Under the pieces are notes generated by a model that saw nothing but the letters and a program-made list of their open reading frames with translations, had not been told where the DNA came from and did not search any database. A stretch of DNA of 64,000 bases from Methylocystis sp. KS32 (GTDB lineage: Bacteria > Pseudomonadota > Alphaproteobacteria > Rhizobiales > Beijerinckiaceae), in contig PHSQ01000003.1 in assembly GCA_002862095.1 (NCBI GenBank), positions 248,001 to 312,000 on the forward strand. Direction: 5' to 3'. Made by a program: the position numbers and the translations under genes. This document shows, piece by piece, positions 1 through 8,955 of the stretch (position 1 is its first letter; every line of letters begins with the position of its first letter).

Positions 1-239
1 CCTCCTTCGTCATGTCGGCGTCATTCACCAATCAGACCCTAGCGCAGATCGAGCTGTGGACCAAGCAGGGTCACTACAAGCAGGAAGTCTATACCCTGCC
101 CAAGCATCTCGACGAGAAGGTCGCGGCGCTGCATCTCGACAAAATCGGCGTGCGGCTGACCAAAATGACCGACCAGCAGGCCACTTATCTTAATCTGCCC
201 AAGAACGGCCCGTTCAAGCCCGAACACTATCGTTATTGA
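1..239 (+). CDS. ahcY: S-adenosylhomocysteine hydrolase, C-terminal end (partial)
   Basis: Only the last 78 or so codons are inside the window; the 5' part lies upstream. The residues match the conserved C-terminus of S-adenosyl-L-homocysteine hydrolase: the LAQIELW block, the segment [16 protein letters not shown], and the terminal KPEHYRY. The enzyme is cytoplasmic and NAD-dependent and splits S-adenosylhomocysteine into adenosine and homocysteine in the methyl cycle. The terminal Lys-x-x-x-Tyr is the cofactor-contacting tail of the family, so the 3' end is intact. A strong terminator follows within about 20 bases of the stop. The DivL-like kinase downstream is a common neighbour in alphaproteobacteria. 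Confidence 0.95.
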   Translation, partial: SFVMSASFTNQTLAQIELWTKQGHYKQEVYTLPKHLDEKVAALHLDKIGVRLTKMTDQQATYLNLPKNGPFKPEHYRY

Positions 240-260
240 TTTCGCGGGCGCGCGCGCCGG

Positions 261-299
261 GCGGCCTGTCTCCCTTTGGAGACAGGCCGCTCTTTTTTT
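261..299 (+). terminator. Rho-independent terminator after ahcY
   Basis: A perfect 13-bp stem (261-273 with 278-290), a CTTT loop and a run of T residues at 291-299 form a textbook intrinsic terminator 20 bases after the ahcY stop. The rest of the 240-585 gap shows no gene that can be supported. It should hold the promoter of the kinase gene, but no clear promoter was recognised. Confidence 0.93.
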
Positions 300-585
300 C
301 CCCCGCGGGGCTTTCTTTCCAAAACACGGATTCCACTTTTTTCGACGCCGTTCTAGATTGAAGCGATTCGGGCGCTTGTTTCGGGCTCGCGGCTCCTGGA
401 GCCAAGGCCTGTCCCCCAAAGCGTTCGACTAGCCCTTCGCGGCAAGGCCGCTCGCTTGGCGGGTGAAAAGTCTTTGTGTGTCCGCGGCTTACGGCGTTTG
501 TTGAGATTTTGCCCTGCAATCGACCGTGGAGACCGGTTCGGATGATTTCGAGAGAGATGCGCCAGGTCGCTGGAGACGCTCGCTG

Positions 586-3552
586 ATGACGCGATTGCGG
601 CGAATGTGTTTTTGCGAGGCCGCCGCTAGCGGGGAGAAGCGCCGTCCACAAGACGCGCTTCTCAAAAGTGGGTCTTTCATCGGCGCGCCTTGCGCCGTCG
701 CTCTGGGCTTTGTCTCTCCGGCCCGTGCGCAATCCCTCGACTGGCTGCCAGACCTTGGCCGCGAACTCGAAGTCTATGGTTTCGCTCTCAGCGGCGGTCT
801 CGCGCTGTTCTCGACCTTTGTCGCGCTCGCCTATATGAAGGAGCGAAAGGCGTGGCGCGCCACCCAGTCGGAGTTGACCGCGCGCCTGGAGCAGACGCGC
901 GCTCAGCGCGACCGCGCCGAGATCTTCCTCTCCAGCGAACAGCAGCTTTTCATCGCCTGGGACAGCCCGACCGGCGAGCCGGAGATCGAAGGTTCTTCGC
1001 TGCTGGTCACAGATATGCCGGCGCCGCGCCGCGTGCTCGCCTTCGGCGCCTGGCTCGCGCCTCAATCCGCCCAGGAACTGGAGCAAAAGGTCGATCGCTT
1101 GCGGCTGTTGGGCGAGCCTTTCCATCTTCCTCTCTCGGGCGCGACGGGTCGACATTTCGACGCGGAAGGCCGGGCCGTCGGGGGGCGCGCGGTGTTGCGC
1201 CTGCGCGAAGTCTCGGGTGACCGGCTGGAGTTGATCGCCCTGCGCGAGCGTTACGAGGCGACCAAATTCGACGCTGCGGGCTTGCGCGCCTTGCTCGAGG
1301 CGCTGCCTGCGCCGGTATGGATGCGCGACGCCGATGGACGCTTGACCTTCGTCAACAACGCTTATGCGCAGGCGGTCGAAGCCCGCGATCCGAGCGATGC
1401 GGTCGAGCGCCAGATCGAATTGCTCGACCAGTCCGCCCGCGCCGTCGCGCGCGAATCCCAGACGCGTTCGCAAATCTGGCGCGACCGCGTGACCGCCATC
1501 GTGGCCGGCGCCCGCCATCAACTCGACGTGATCCAGGCGCCTTGGGCGAAATCCTCGGCGAGCATCGCGCTCGATCGTCAGGAGATCGAAAGCGTGCGTG
1601 CGGAATTCGTGCAGCAGATGCAATCGCATACGCGCACGCTCGACGAGCTTCCCAGCGCCATCGCCATTTTCGACGGCGCGCAGCGGTTGGTCTATCGCAA
1701 CGCGGCCTATGAAAAACTATGGCGTCTCGATCCCGCCTTTCTCGATCAGCAGCCCACTGACGGCCAAATCCTCGACCGTCTTCGTCTCGATCAACGTCTG
1801 CCGGTCGAGGGCGACTTCCGCGCCTGGAAATCGCGCCTGCTCGAGGTCTATCGCTCCCCCGAGGAATCGCCGCCTCATATCTGGCACATGCCCGATGGCC
1901 GCACGATCTGCGTCAAGGCGACGCCCAATCCGAAAGGCGGCGTGACCTATCTCTACGACGACATGAGCGAGCGCTACGAGCTGGAATCGCGCGTCAACGC
2001 CCTCTATCGTATGCAGAACGAGACCCTGCAGACGCTGCACGAGGGCGTGGCCGTTTTCGGCGCCGACGGGCGCCTGCGCTTCAGCAATCCGGCCTTCGCC
2101 GCGCTATGGCGTTTCGACGGCGCCGTTCTCAACGAGAAGCCACGTTTCGAAATCATCGCCGAACTATGCAAGACTTTGCATCCGAACGACGAGACCTGGC
2201 GGGATTTGCGCGCTTTCGTCACTGGGCTCAACGAGATGCGTACGGGCTTCGCGCGCAGGCTGGAGCGCAGCGACGGGCTCGTGCTCGACCTCAACGCCCA
2301 GCCTTTGCCCGAGGGCGCGGCGCTTTTGACCTTTGTCGACGTCACGGCCGACGTGAACGTCGAGCGCGCGCTCACCGAGCGCAACAAGGCGCTGCTGGCG
2401 GCCGAGAAGCTGCGCAACGACTTCATCCATCACGTCAGTTACGAGTTGCGCTCGCCGCTCAACAACATCAACGGGTTCGTCCACCTTCTCGGCGACGAGA
2501 AGACCGGTGCGCTGAATGCGCGACAGTTCGAATATCTCGGCTATGTGCGCAAATCCTCCGCCGCGCTGCTCGCCATCATCGACGACATTCTCGACCTCGC
2601 CACGATGGACGAGGGCGCGATGGCGCTCGACATAGAAGACGTCGACGCGAGGGCGGCGATGCAGGGCGCCATCGAAGGCGTGCAGGACCGGCTGGCCGAA
2701 AACAAAATCGAATTGCAGATCGTCGCGTCGGACGACGTTGGAGTCTTCCGCGGCGACGCCAAGCGGGTTCGGCAGATTTTGTTCAATCTCCTTTCCAACG
2801 CTATCGGATTCTCGCGGCCCGGCCAGATCGTGACGCTCGCGGCCTTGCGGCGCGAGGGCGACGTGGTGTTCAAAGTAGTGGATCGCGGTCGCGGCATACC
2901 ACCCGAAATCCTAGAACGCGTGTTCGACCGTTTCGAGTCGCATACGACAGGATCCCGCCATCGCGGCGTCGGTCTCGGACTGTCGATCGTTCGCGCCTTC
3001 ATGGAACTGCATGGCGGAAAGATTCTGATCGATTCCGCGCCCGGCGAAGGCACCACGGTCACCTGCGTATTTCCGGCCCAGAAGTCGGAGCCCGTCCTAT
3101 CCTCAAAACCTCAAGAGGAAGCCGCGCCCGCCGCGACGCCTCGCGACGAGATCGACGCGGGCGCGCTCATGCGCGCCGCCGCCGACAGGGTGCACGCGCA
3201 ACTCGACCACAGGAATGTGCGGCTGCGCCTACTGCCAACCAGCGATTTCGACGTCTTTTGTGGCGACGAAAGCCAATTGATCGAAGCGCTTACCGGCCTC
3301 CTGCGGGATGCGATAGAATCCACCGGCTCCGACCAGGCCATCACCCTTGCCGGCTTCCAGCGCAAGAACGAGGTGGTGTTCAAGATCACCGACCGAGGCG
3401 GCGGCGTTGACAAGAATCGCGCCCATGCGCGACAAATCGTGGAAGCCAATGGCGGCGCGATGCATATCGACGCCGTTCCCGGCGAGGGCGCGACGGTGAC
3501 TTGCGCCTTCCCATCCACCGCCCGCGCGGATTTGGCGCGGGAAGAAGGTTAA
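586..3552 (+). CDS. divL: DivL-like PAS sensor kinase with Tyr in the H-box and a second degenerate ATPase domain
   Basis: A 988-residue protein if started at ATG 586; a GTG at 526 in the same frame is possible. An N-terminal hydrophobic stretch (about residues 65-85) suggests a membrane anchor. Three PAS-like modules begin near residues 232, 353 and 484. The dimerisation box reads HHVSYELRSPL, so Tyr619 replaces the phospho-accepting His, the hallmark of DivL, the CckA/DivK pathway protein of alphaproteobacterial cell-cycle control. A full HATPase domain follows (N-box near 722, GVGLGLS near 795). A second ATPase-like block (about 890-985) repeats the N-box and DRGGG motifs but lacks the GxGLGL box. 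Caulobacter DivL is about 769 residues, so this protein is long. The next gene starts 5 bases after the stop. Confidence 0.85.
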   Translation: MTRLRRMCFCEAAASGEKRRPQDALLKSGSFIGAPCAVALGFVSPARAQSLDWLPDLGRELEVYGFALSGGLALFSTFVALAYMKERKAWRATQSELTARLEQTRAQRDRAEIFLSSEQQLFIAWDSPTGEPEIEGSSLLVTDMPAPRRVLAFGAWLAPQSAQELEQKVDRLRLLGEPFHLPLSGATGRHFDAEGRAVGGRAVLRLREVSGDRLELIALRERYEATKFDAAGLRALLEALPAPVWMRDADGRLTFVNNAYAQAVEARDPSDAVERQIELLDQSARAVARESQTRSQIWRDRVTAIVAGARHQLDVIQAPWAKSSASIALDRQEIESVRAEFVQQMQSHTRTLDELPSAIAIFDGAQRLVYRNAAYEKLWRLDPAFLDQQPTDGQILDRLRLDQRLPVEGDFRAWKSRLLEVYRSPEESPPHIWHMPDGRTICVKATPNPKGGVTYLYDDMSERYELESRVNALYRMQNETLQTLHEGVAVFGADGRLRFSNPAFAALWRFDGAVLNEKPRFEIIAELCKTLHPNDETWRDLRAFVTGLNEMRTGFARRLERSDGLVLDLNAQPLPEGAALLTFVDVTADVNVERALTERNKALLAAEKLRNDFIHHVSYELRSPLNNINGFVHLLGDEKTGALNARQFEYLGYVRKSSAALLAIIDDILDLATMDEGAMALDIEDVDARAAMQGAIEGVQDRLAENKIELQIVASDDVGVFRGDAKRVRQILFNLLSNAIGFSRPGQIVTLAALRREGDVVFKVVDRGRGIPPEILERVFDRFESHTTGSRHRGVGLGLSIVRAFMELHGGKILIDSAPGEGTTVTCVFPAQKSEPVLSSKPQEEAAPAATPRDEIDAGALMRAAADRVHAQLDHRNVRLRLLPTSDFDVFCGDESQLIEALTGLLRDAIESTGSDQAITLAGFQRKNEVVFKITDRGGGVDKNRAHARQIVEANGGAMHIDAVPGEGATVTCAFPSTARADLAREEG

Positions 3553-3557
3553 AGGCG

Positions 3558-5114
3558 ATGAGCGCTGACGCAACGAGCAAGACCGCTGCAAGAACGATAT
3601 GGCGGCTCGACGTTGCGAACGAGGACGCGACCGTCGCGCTGGCGCACGACATTGCGACGCTTCTCGTCAAAGGCGATGTCGTCACGCTTTCCGGCGATCT
3701 CGGCGCGGGCAAGACCACCTTCGCCCGCGCGCTGATCCGCGCCATTTCTGGCGAACCGCAACTGGAGGCGCCGAGCCCGACCTTCACCTTGATGCAAATC
3801 TACGAGGGCGACTTCGGCAAGATCGTGCATGCGGACTTCTATCGTATCGAAGCCGTCTCCGATGTCGCCGAGCTTGGCTGGGAGGAGGCTTGCGAGGATG
3901 CGATCCTCCTCGTCGAATGGGCCGAGCGGGCGCGAGAACTTTTTCCGGCTGATTATCTCGACATACGTTTTAGTTTCGTCGAGCCCGAACGGCGCGACGC
4001 CCGCATCCTCACCATCTCCGGTCACGGGGTCTTCGCGTCGCGCCTCGCCGCCTTCAAGGCGCTGCGGGAATTTCTGCGCGCTTCGGGTTGGGCCGACGCG
4101 AATCGTTGCTTCCTCCAGGGCGACGCCTCGACTCGCGCCTACGAAACCCTCGAAAAGCCCAATGGCGAGCGCGCGATATTGATGATCTCGCCGCCGAGGC
4201 CGGACGGACCGCCGATCCGCTATGGCAAACCATACAGCGCGATCGCGCGCCTCGCCGAAAATGTCCGGGCCTTTGTCGCGGTGGCGGAGGGGTTGGAAGC
4301 ACAGGGTCTTTCGGCACCGAGAATTCTGGCCCGCGATCTCGAACAGGGCCTGTTGATCGTCGAAGACCTCGGCCGCGAAGGCGTGGTGGACGAAAACGGC
4401 CCCATTCCCGAACGCTATCAGGAATCCGTCGGCGCGCTCGCGCATCTTCACGCGCGAAAACTTCCCGACGTTTTGCCCATCGCGGGCGACGGCGTCTATC
4501 ACATCCCGCCTTACGATCTCGACGCACTGCTGATCGAGGTCGAACTGCTCGTCGACTGGTATGTCAGCCATATCGCCCGCTCCATCGTCGCCTCGGGCGC
4601 GCGCGCCATTTTCGTCAATCTCTGGCGTCAGGCCTTGATCGAAATCGCCTCGGCGTCACCGACATGGACGCTGCGCGACTATCATTCGCCAAATCTTCTC
4701 TGGCTGCCGGAGCGCGAAGGCCTGCGCCGGGTCGGAATCATCGACTTCCAGGACTGCGTTCTGGGACATCCGGCCTATGACGTCGTCTCGCTTACGCAAG
4801 ACGCCCGCGTGACGCTTCCCGACGAATTGGAGATGAAGCTCATCGCCCATTACGCCCGCGCGCGCCGCGAGGCCGATCCCGATTTCGACATGGCGGCTTT
4901 CGCCAAGGCGTACGCCATTCTCGGGGCGCAGCGCGCGACCAAGATCATGGGGATTTTCGCGCGGCTCGATCTGCGCGACGGCAAGCCGCATTATCTGACC
5001 CATTTGCCGCGAGTGGAGATTTATTTGAAAAAGAGCCTGCGCCATCCGGCGCTCGCTGAAATCAAGGCCTGGTATGAAACCAATCTCCCCGCTCTCTTCG
5101 AAATCTCCGCATAG
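3558..5114 (+). CDS. tsaE: TsaE / sugar phosphotransferase (AmgK-like) fusion
   Basis: A 518-residue two-domain protein; ATG 3558 is chosen because it sits 5 bases after the kinase stop. Residues about 1-160 are TsaE, the ATPase of the tRNA t6A37 threonylcarbamoyl transfer complex, with Walker A GDLGAGKT. Residues about 170-510 are an APH-like phosphotransferase with LRDYHSPNLLW (catalytic loop) and IDFQDC (metal-binding Asp). The closest functional relatives of that domain are AmgK-type N-acetylmuramate/N-acetylglucosamine kinases of cell-wall recycling. The next gene, a MurU-like nucleotidyltransferase overlapping the 3' end by 41 bases, would act on the sugar phosphate product. The fusion is known in Rhizobiales; the exact substrate is inferred. 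Confidence 0.88.
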   Translation: MSADATSKTAARTIWRLDVANEDATVALAHDIATLLVKGDVVTLSGDLGAGKTTFARALIRAISGEPQLEAPSPTFTLMQIYEGDFGKIVHADFYRIEAVSDVAELGWEEACEDAILLVEWAERARELFPADYLDIRFSFVEPERRDARILTISGHGVFASRLAAFKALREFLRASGWADANRCFLQGDASTRAYETLEKPNGERAILMISPPRPDGPPIRYGKPYSAIARLAENVRAFVAVAEGLEAQGLSAPRILARDLEQGLLIVEDLGREGVVDENGPIPERYQESVGALAHLHARKLPDVLPIAGDGVYHIPPYDLDALLIEVELLVDWYVSHIARSIVASGARAIFVNLWRQALIEIASASPTWTLRDYHSPNLLWLPEREGLRRVGIIDFQDCVLGHPAYDVVSLTQDARVTLPDELEMKLIAHYARARREADPDFDMAAFAKAYAILGAQRATKIMGIFARLDLRDGKPHYLTHLPRVEIYLKKSLRHPALAEIKAWYETNLPALFEISA

Positions 5115-5823
5115 CCAAACGAATCTTCCCACCGCGGCGATGATCTTCGCCGCCGGTCTCGGCACGAGAATGCGGCCTTTCACCGACACGACGCCGAAGC
5201 CGCTGGCGCGCGTCGCGGGCAAGGCCTTGATCGACTATGCGCTCGACGATTTCGCGACGGCGGGCGTCGCGACCGCCATCGTCAATGTGCATCATCTTGC
5301 GGACCAGATCGAGGCGCATCTCGCTGCGCGAACGACGCCGCGCATCGTGATCTCGAACGAGCGCGAACTTTTGCTCGATCAAGGCGGCGGCGTCAAAAAG
5401 GTTCTGCCGCTGTTCCAGGGTCGGCCATTTTTCATCTGCAACACCGACGCCTTCTGGAACGAGTCCGGAGCGGAAAATTTCCGCGCGCTCGCAAGCGCCT
5501 GGGACAGCGAAAAAATGGATGTGGCGCTGTTGCTGGCGCCGACGAAGGGAAGCGTTGGCGTCGATTGGGACGGCGACTTCGAACTGGATTCCGATGGCCG
5601 CGTCTTTCAGCCCGCCGGTCCGCGCCGCTATGTCTACTCCGGCGTCGGCGTCATAAAGCCGGAACTCTTCGCGGGCGTGACGGAAGACGTCTTCAAACTG
5701 GCGCCGTTCTTTTTCGATGCGGCGAGGCGAGGGCGTCTCTTCGGCGTCGCCGCGCGGGGCTTGTGGCTTCATGTCGGCACGGTCTCGGCTATCGCCGAGG
5801 CCGAACGCGCCATCGCTGCGTAA
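5074..5823 (+). CDS. murU: MurU-like nucleotidyltransferase (N-acetylmuramate-1-phosphate uridylyltransferase candidate)
   Basis: A 249-residue GT-A-fold nucleotidyltransferase. The nucleotide-binding signature is near residues 24-42 (FAAGLGTRMRPFT, then PKPL), followed by NVHHLADQIEAHL and the FICNTDAFW metal-site region. Family members transfer UMP or another NMP to sugar-1-phosphates. With the AmgK-like domain of the preceding, overlapping gene this suggests the MurU step of the AmgK/MurU peptidoglycan recycling route. The start at 5074 lies inside the upstream gene, implying translational coupling; a later ATG at 5141 just before FAAGLG is less likely because it would remove beta-1. The pathway assignment rests on gene context. 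Confidence 0.82.
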   Translation: MKPISPLSSKSPHSQTNLPTAAMIFAAGLGTRMRPFTDTTPKPLARVAGKALIDYALDDFATAGVATAIVNVHHLADQIEAHLAARTTPRIVISNERELLLDQGGGVKKVLPLFQGRPFFICNTDAFWNESGAENFRALASAWDSEKMDVALLLAPTKGSVGVDWDGDFELDSDGRVFQPAGPRRYVYSGVGVIKPELFAGVTEDVFKLAPFFFDAARRGRLFGVAARGLWLHVGTVSAIAEAERAIAA

Positions 5824-5832
5824 GGCGTCGCC

Positions 5833-8800
5833 ATGGCGCGAAACGTCTTCACCATCGCGCCCGGCGCGCCTTATCTTTCGACCTTCGTGCGCGCCTTGCT
5901 GGCGGGCGAAATCATCGCCGGCGTCTCGCGCGAAAGCGCGCCGCTCGAACTGGCGCGGCTTGTCATTTATGTGCCGACGCAGCGAGCCGGCCGCGCCCTC
6001 GCGGTCGAATTCGCGCGCGCGATCAATCGTCCCGCCGCGCTGCTGCCGCGCATCCTGCCGCTTGGCGCGCTCGACGAGCATGAAAACGCCATGCTCTTTT
6101 CGAACGAGACCGACGGGCTCGACGAAAGTTTGACGCCCGCAATCGACGACCTCGGCAGACGTCTCGAACTGGCGCCGCTCGTCATGCAATGGGCGCGGGC
6201 GCTTGGTCACGCCATTGTGTCGATCGGCGCCGACGGCGAGCCGGTGCTCGACAAGAGCGAGGCCATGCTGGTTTCGCCTTCGCCCGCCAACGCCTGCGCG
6301 CTCGCCAAGGAAGTTGGCGCGCTGATCGACGAATTCATCATCGAGAATGTCGATCCCGCTTCGATCGACAATCTCGCCAGCGAGTTATTCGACCAATATT
6401 GGGCGATCACGACGCAATTCCTGCGCATCGCTCTCGATGATTGGCCACGAATTCTCGAGGGGAAAAATCTCGCCGACGCGATGCGGCGCCAAAAGGCGCT
6501 GCTGGAGCGCAGGATCGAAAGTCTCGACCGCGCGCCCTCGCGCGACGGCGTGATCGCGCTCGGCTCCACCGGTTCGAACCCGACCACCGCGCGTCTGCTC
6601 GACGCTATCTCGCGGCAAGAGCGCGGCGGGGTGGTTTTGCCGGGGTTGGATTGCGTTCTGGACGACGCCGCGTGGAACTGCATCGGCGACGCCGTGGGCG
6701 AGCATGGCGAACCCGCCTTCACCCATCCGCAGTCGATGATGAAACGGCTACTGCGCATCATGAAGATCGACCGCGAGGACGTGCGCGAAATCGGCGCGCT
6801 TGCGCCAAGCCTCGCGGCGCGCCGCGCGCTCGTCGCACAGGCCTTGCGTCCCGCCGACACCACCGAGAACTGGCGCGAATTTCGCGACCGCGAGGGCGCG
6901 GGCGTCGCGCTCGCGTTGGAGGGCGTCGACATGGTGGAGGCGCCGGACGAGCGGCTGGAGGCCCTCGTGGTCGCGCTCTATATGCGGCGCGCGCTGGAGG
7001 CGCCGGATCGCACGGTGGCGCTGGTCACGCCGGACCGCGGCTTGGCGCGGCGCGTTTCCGCCGAGCTTGCCCGCTTTGAAATCGAGATCGACGACTCAGG
7101 CGGCGAGCCCTTGAGCGCGACGCCCATCGGCGATCTCGCTCGCCAGCTTTGCGCCATCGCGCGCGACGGCGCGAACGCCGTGGCGACCGCCGCGCTGCTC
7201 GCTCATCCCTTCACGACCTTGGGTTGCTCTCGGGCGGCTGTCGAGCGAATCGCGCCGCTCGCCGAAATGGGCGTGCTGCGCGCGATCGTTTGCGATGGCC
7301 GCGGCTGGTCCGCGCATATCGAACAGGCGCGGGCCGCGGCGCATGAGAAGCACGCCCATCCGGCGTTGAAGCGCATCGGTCCGCGAGACTGGCGCGCCGT
7401 CGGCGATCTTTTCGCGCGCGTCGACGCCGCGCTGACGCCGTTGCTTTCGTTGAAGCGCGAGGAAAAGCTCAGCGCACGCGCGGCGGCGTTACGCGCCAGC
7501 ATCGAGGCCGTCGCCGCTGGGGCAAGCGAGGACGGCGCTTCGCATATGGGCGTCGAGGAGTTGCTCGACTTGCTGGAAAGGATAGAGGTCGCTTCGGCGC
7601 CGCTAGATTTCGACGCGACCAGCTTTTCGGCCTTCGTCGACACGCTGCTGTTCGAGACCGTGGTGCGAGGCCCGCGCCGCGCCCATCCGCGCCTCAAAAT
7701 TCTGGGGCCGCTCGAAGCGCGTCTCATCGACGCCGATCTGATGCTGCTCGCCGGACTCGATGAATCGGTTTGGCCGCCGCAGGCCGATACCGGCGCGTTT
7801 CTCAACCGTTCCATGCGCCAGCAACTCGGGCTTTCGCCCCCGGAGCGCCGGATCGGCCAGAGCGCGCATGATTTCGCCATGGGCCTCGGCGCCAAGGAGG
7901 TCGTCCTCACGCGCGCGAAAAAACGCAGCGGCTCGCCAACCGTCGCTTCGCGTTTCGTCACGCGTCTTTCCGCGCTGGCCGGCGACGCTTTCGAGTCGTG
8001 CCGACGGCGCGGCGACGCCATGCTCGCCATCGCTCATGCGCTGGACGCGCCCGCCCGAGTTTCAGGCTGCGTGCGGCCCGAGCCGCGCCCGCCGCTGGAG
8101 TTGCGCCCGACGAGATTGAGCGTCACGCGCATCGAGACGCTACGTCGCGATCCCTATTCGATTTACGCCGAGCGCATATTGAAACTCACGCCGCTGGAGC
8201 CGCTCGGCGTTGAACTCGGCGCGCGGGAAATCGGCACGGCGGTTCACGAGGTTCTCGAGGAATTCGTCTCGATGCGCCCGCGCGGACGCTTGCCCGCCGA
8301 CGCGCGCGAAAAGCTTCACGAACTCGCGCGCGAAAAACTTCGCCGCTTGTTCGATGACCCCGAATTCGCCGCCTTCGGATGGCCGCGCGTCGCGGCGGGG
8401 CTCGACCACGCATTCGCTTTCGATTGCGCGCGGCGCGAATCGAATGTCGAGATATTCCTCGAACAAGACGGCGCATGGAGGTTCAAACTCAAGGACGGCG
8501 GCGAGTTTCTTTTGACCGGAGTCGCCGACCGTATCGAGATCGACGGCGCCGGCATGGCTTACGTCTTCGACTACAAGACCGGAGTTCCACCCAGTAATAA
8601 GCAGGTTTTGGTCGGACTCTCGCCACAACTCACGCTGGAGTCGGCGATGATCGAGGCGGGCGCCTTCGAGAAGGTCGGCGCATGCAAGGTCCAAGGCGCC
8701 GCCTATGTCGCCATTGGCGGCGCGGGCGACGGCGAGCCGCGGTGGATCGCGCCAAAGGCCGAGAGCTTCTCCGATCTCGTCGCCGAGCATAAGAAGGGGC

Positions 8801-8955
8801 TCGTCGCGATGCTCGATCAATTCAGGGATCCGAAGCGCTCCTATCCGTCGCGTCCGCGCGTCGTGCTCGAACGAAACAAAGGCGATTACGATCATCTCGC
8901 GCGGGTCAAGGAATGGTCGCGCAACGGCGGCGCGGCGAATGGAGAGAGCGAATGA
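5833..8955 (+). CDS. addB: Double-strand break repair protein AddB
   Basis: A 1040-residue protein of the alphaproteobacterial AddB family, the partner of AddA in the RecBCD-like helicase-nuclease that resects DNA double-strand breaks for RecA loading. The C-terminal RecB-type nuclease core shows GTAVHEVLEEF (His-containing helix) followed by VFDYKTG, the Asp/Lys catalytic strand, and a Gln motif PQLTLE. The central part has helicase-like blocks such as GLDESVWPP and LTRAKK. The start at 5833 lies 9 bases after the nucleotidyltransferase stop. The stop overlaps the addA start (ATGA), so the two are translationally coupled, fitting a fixed complex. Confidence 0.93.
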   Translation: MARNVFTIAPGAPYLSTFVRALLAGEIIAGVSRESAPLELARLVIYVPTQRAGRALAVEFARAINRPAALLPRILPLGALDEHENAMLFSNETDGLDESLTPAIDDLGRRLELAPLVMQWARALGHAIVSIGADGEPVLDKSEAMLVSPSPANACALAKEVGALIDEFIIENVDPASIDNLASELFDQYWAITTQFLRIALDDWPRILEGKNLADAMRRQKALLERRIESLDRAPSRDGVIALGSTGSNPTTARLLDAISRQERGGVVLPGLDCVLDDAAWNCIGDAVGEHGEPAFTHPQSMMKRLLRIMKIDREDVREIGALAPSLAARRALVAQALRPADTTENWREFRDREGAGVALALEGVDMVEAPDERLEALVVALYMRRALEAPDRTVALVTPDRGLARRVSAELARFEIEIDDSGGEPLSATPIGDLARQLCAIARDGANAVATAALLAHPFTTLGCSRAAVERIAPLAEMGVLRAIVCDGRGWSAHIEQARAAAHEKHAHPALKRIGPRDWRAVGDLFARVDAALTPLLSLKREEKLSARAAALRASIEAVAAGASEDGASHMGVEELLDLLERIEVASAPLDFDATSFSAFVDTLLFETVVRGPRRAHPRLKILGPLEARLIDADLMLLAGLDESVWPPQADTGAFLNRSMRQQLGLSPPERRIGQSAHDFAMGLGAKEVVLTRAKKRSGSPTVASRFVTRLSALAGDAFESCRRRGDAMLAIAHALDAPARVSGCVRPEPRPPLELRPTRLSVTRIETLRRDPYSIYAERILKLTPLEPLGVELGAREIGTAVHEVLEEFVSMRPRGRLPADAREKLHELAREKLRRLFDDPEFAAFGWPRVAAGLDHAFAFDCARRESNVEIFLEQDGAWRFKLKDGGEFLLTGVADRIEIDGAGMAYVFDYKTGVPPSNKQVLVGLSPQLTLESAMIEAGAFEKVGACKVQGAAYVAIGGAGDGEPRWIAPKAESFSDLVAEHKKGLVAMLDQFRDPKRSYPSRPRVVLERNKGDYDHLARVKEWSRNGGAANGESE

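Noticed and set aside
214..1629. Long open frame antisense to the DivL-like gene
   Set aside because: High GC content gives long antisense frames; composition is Arg-rich and lacks any motif, while the + strand has clear PAS and kinase motifs.
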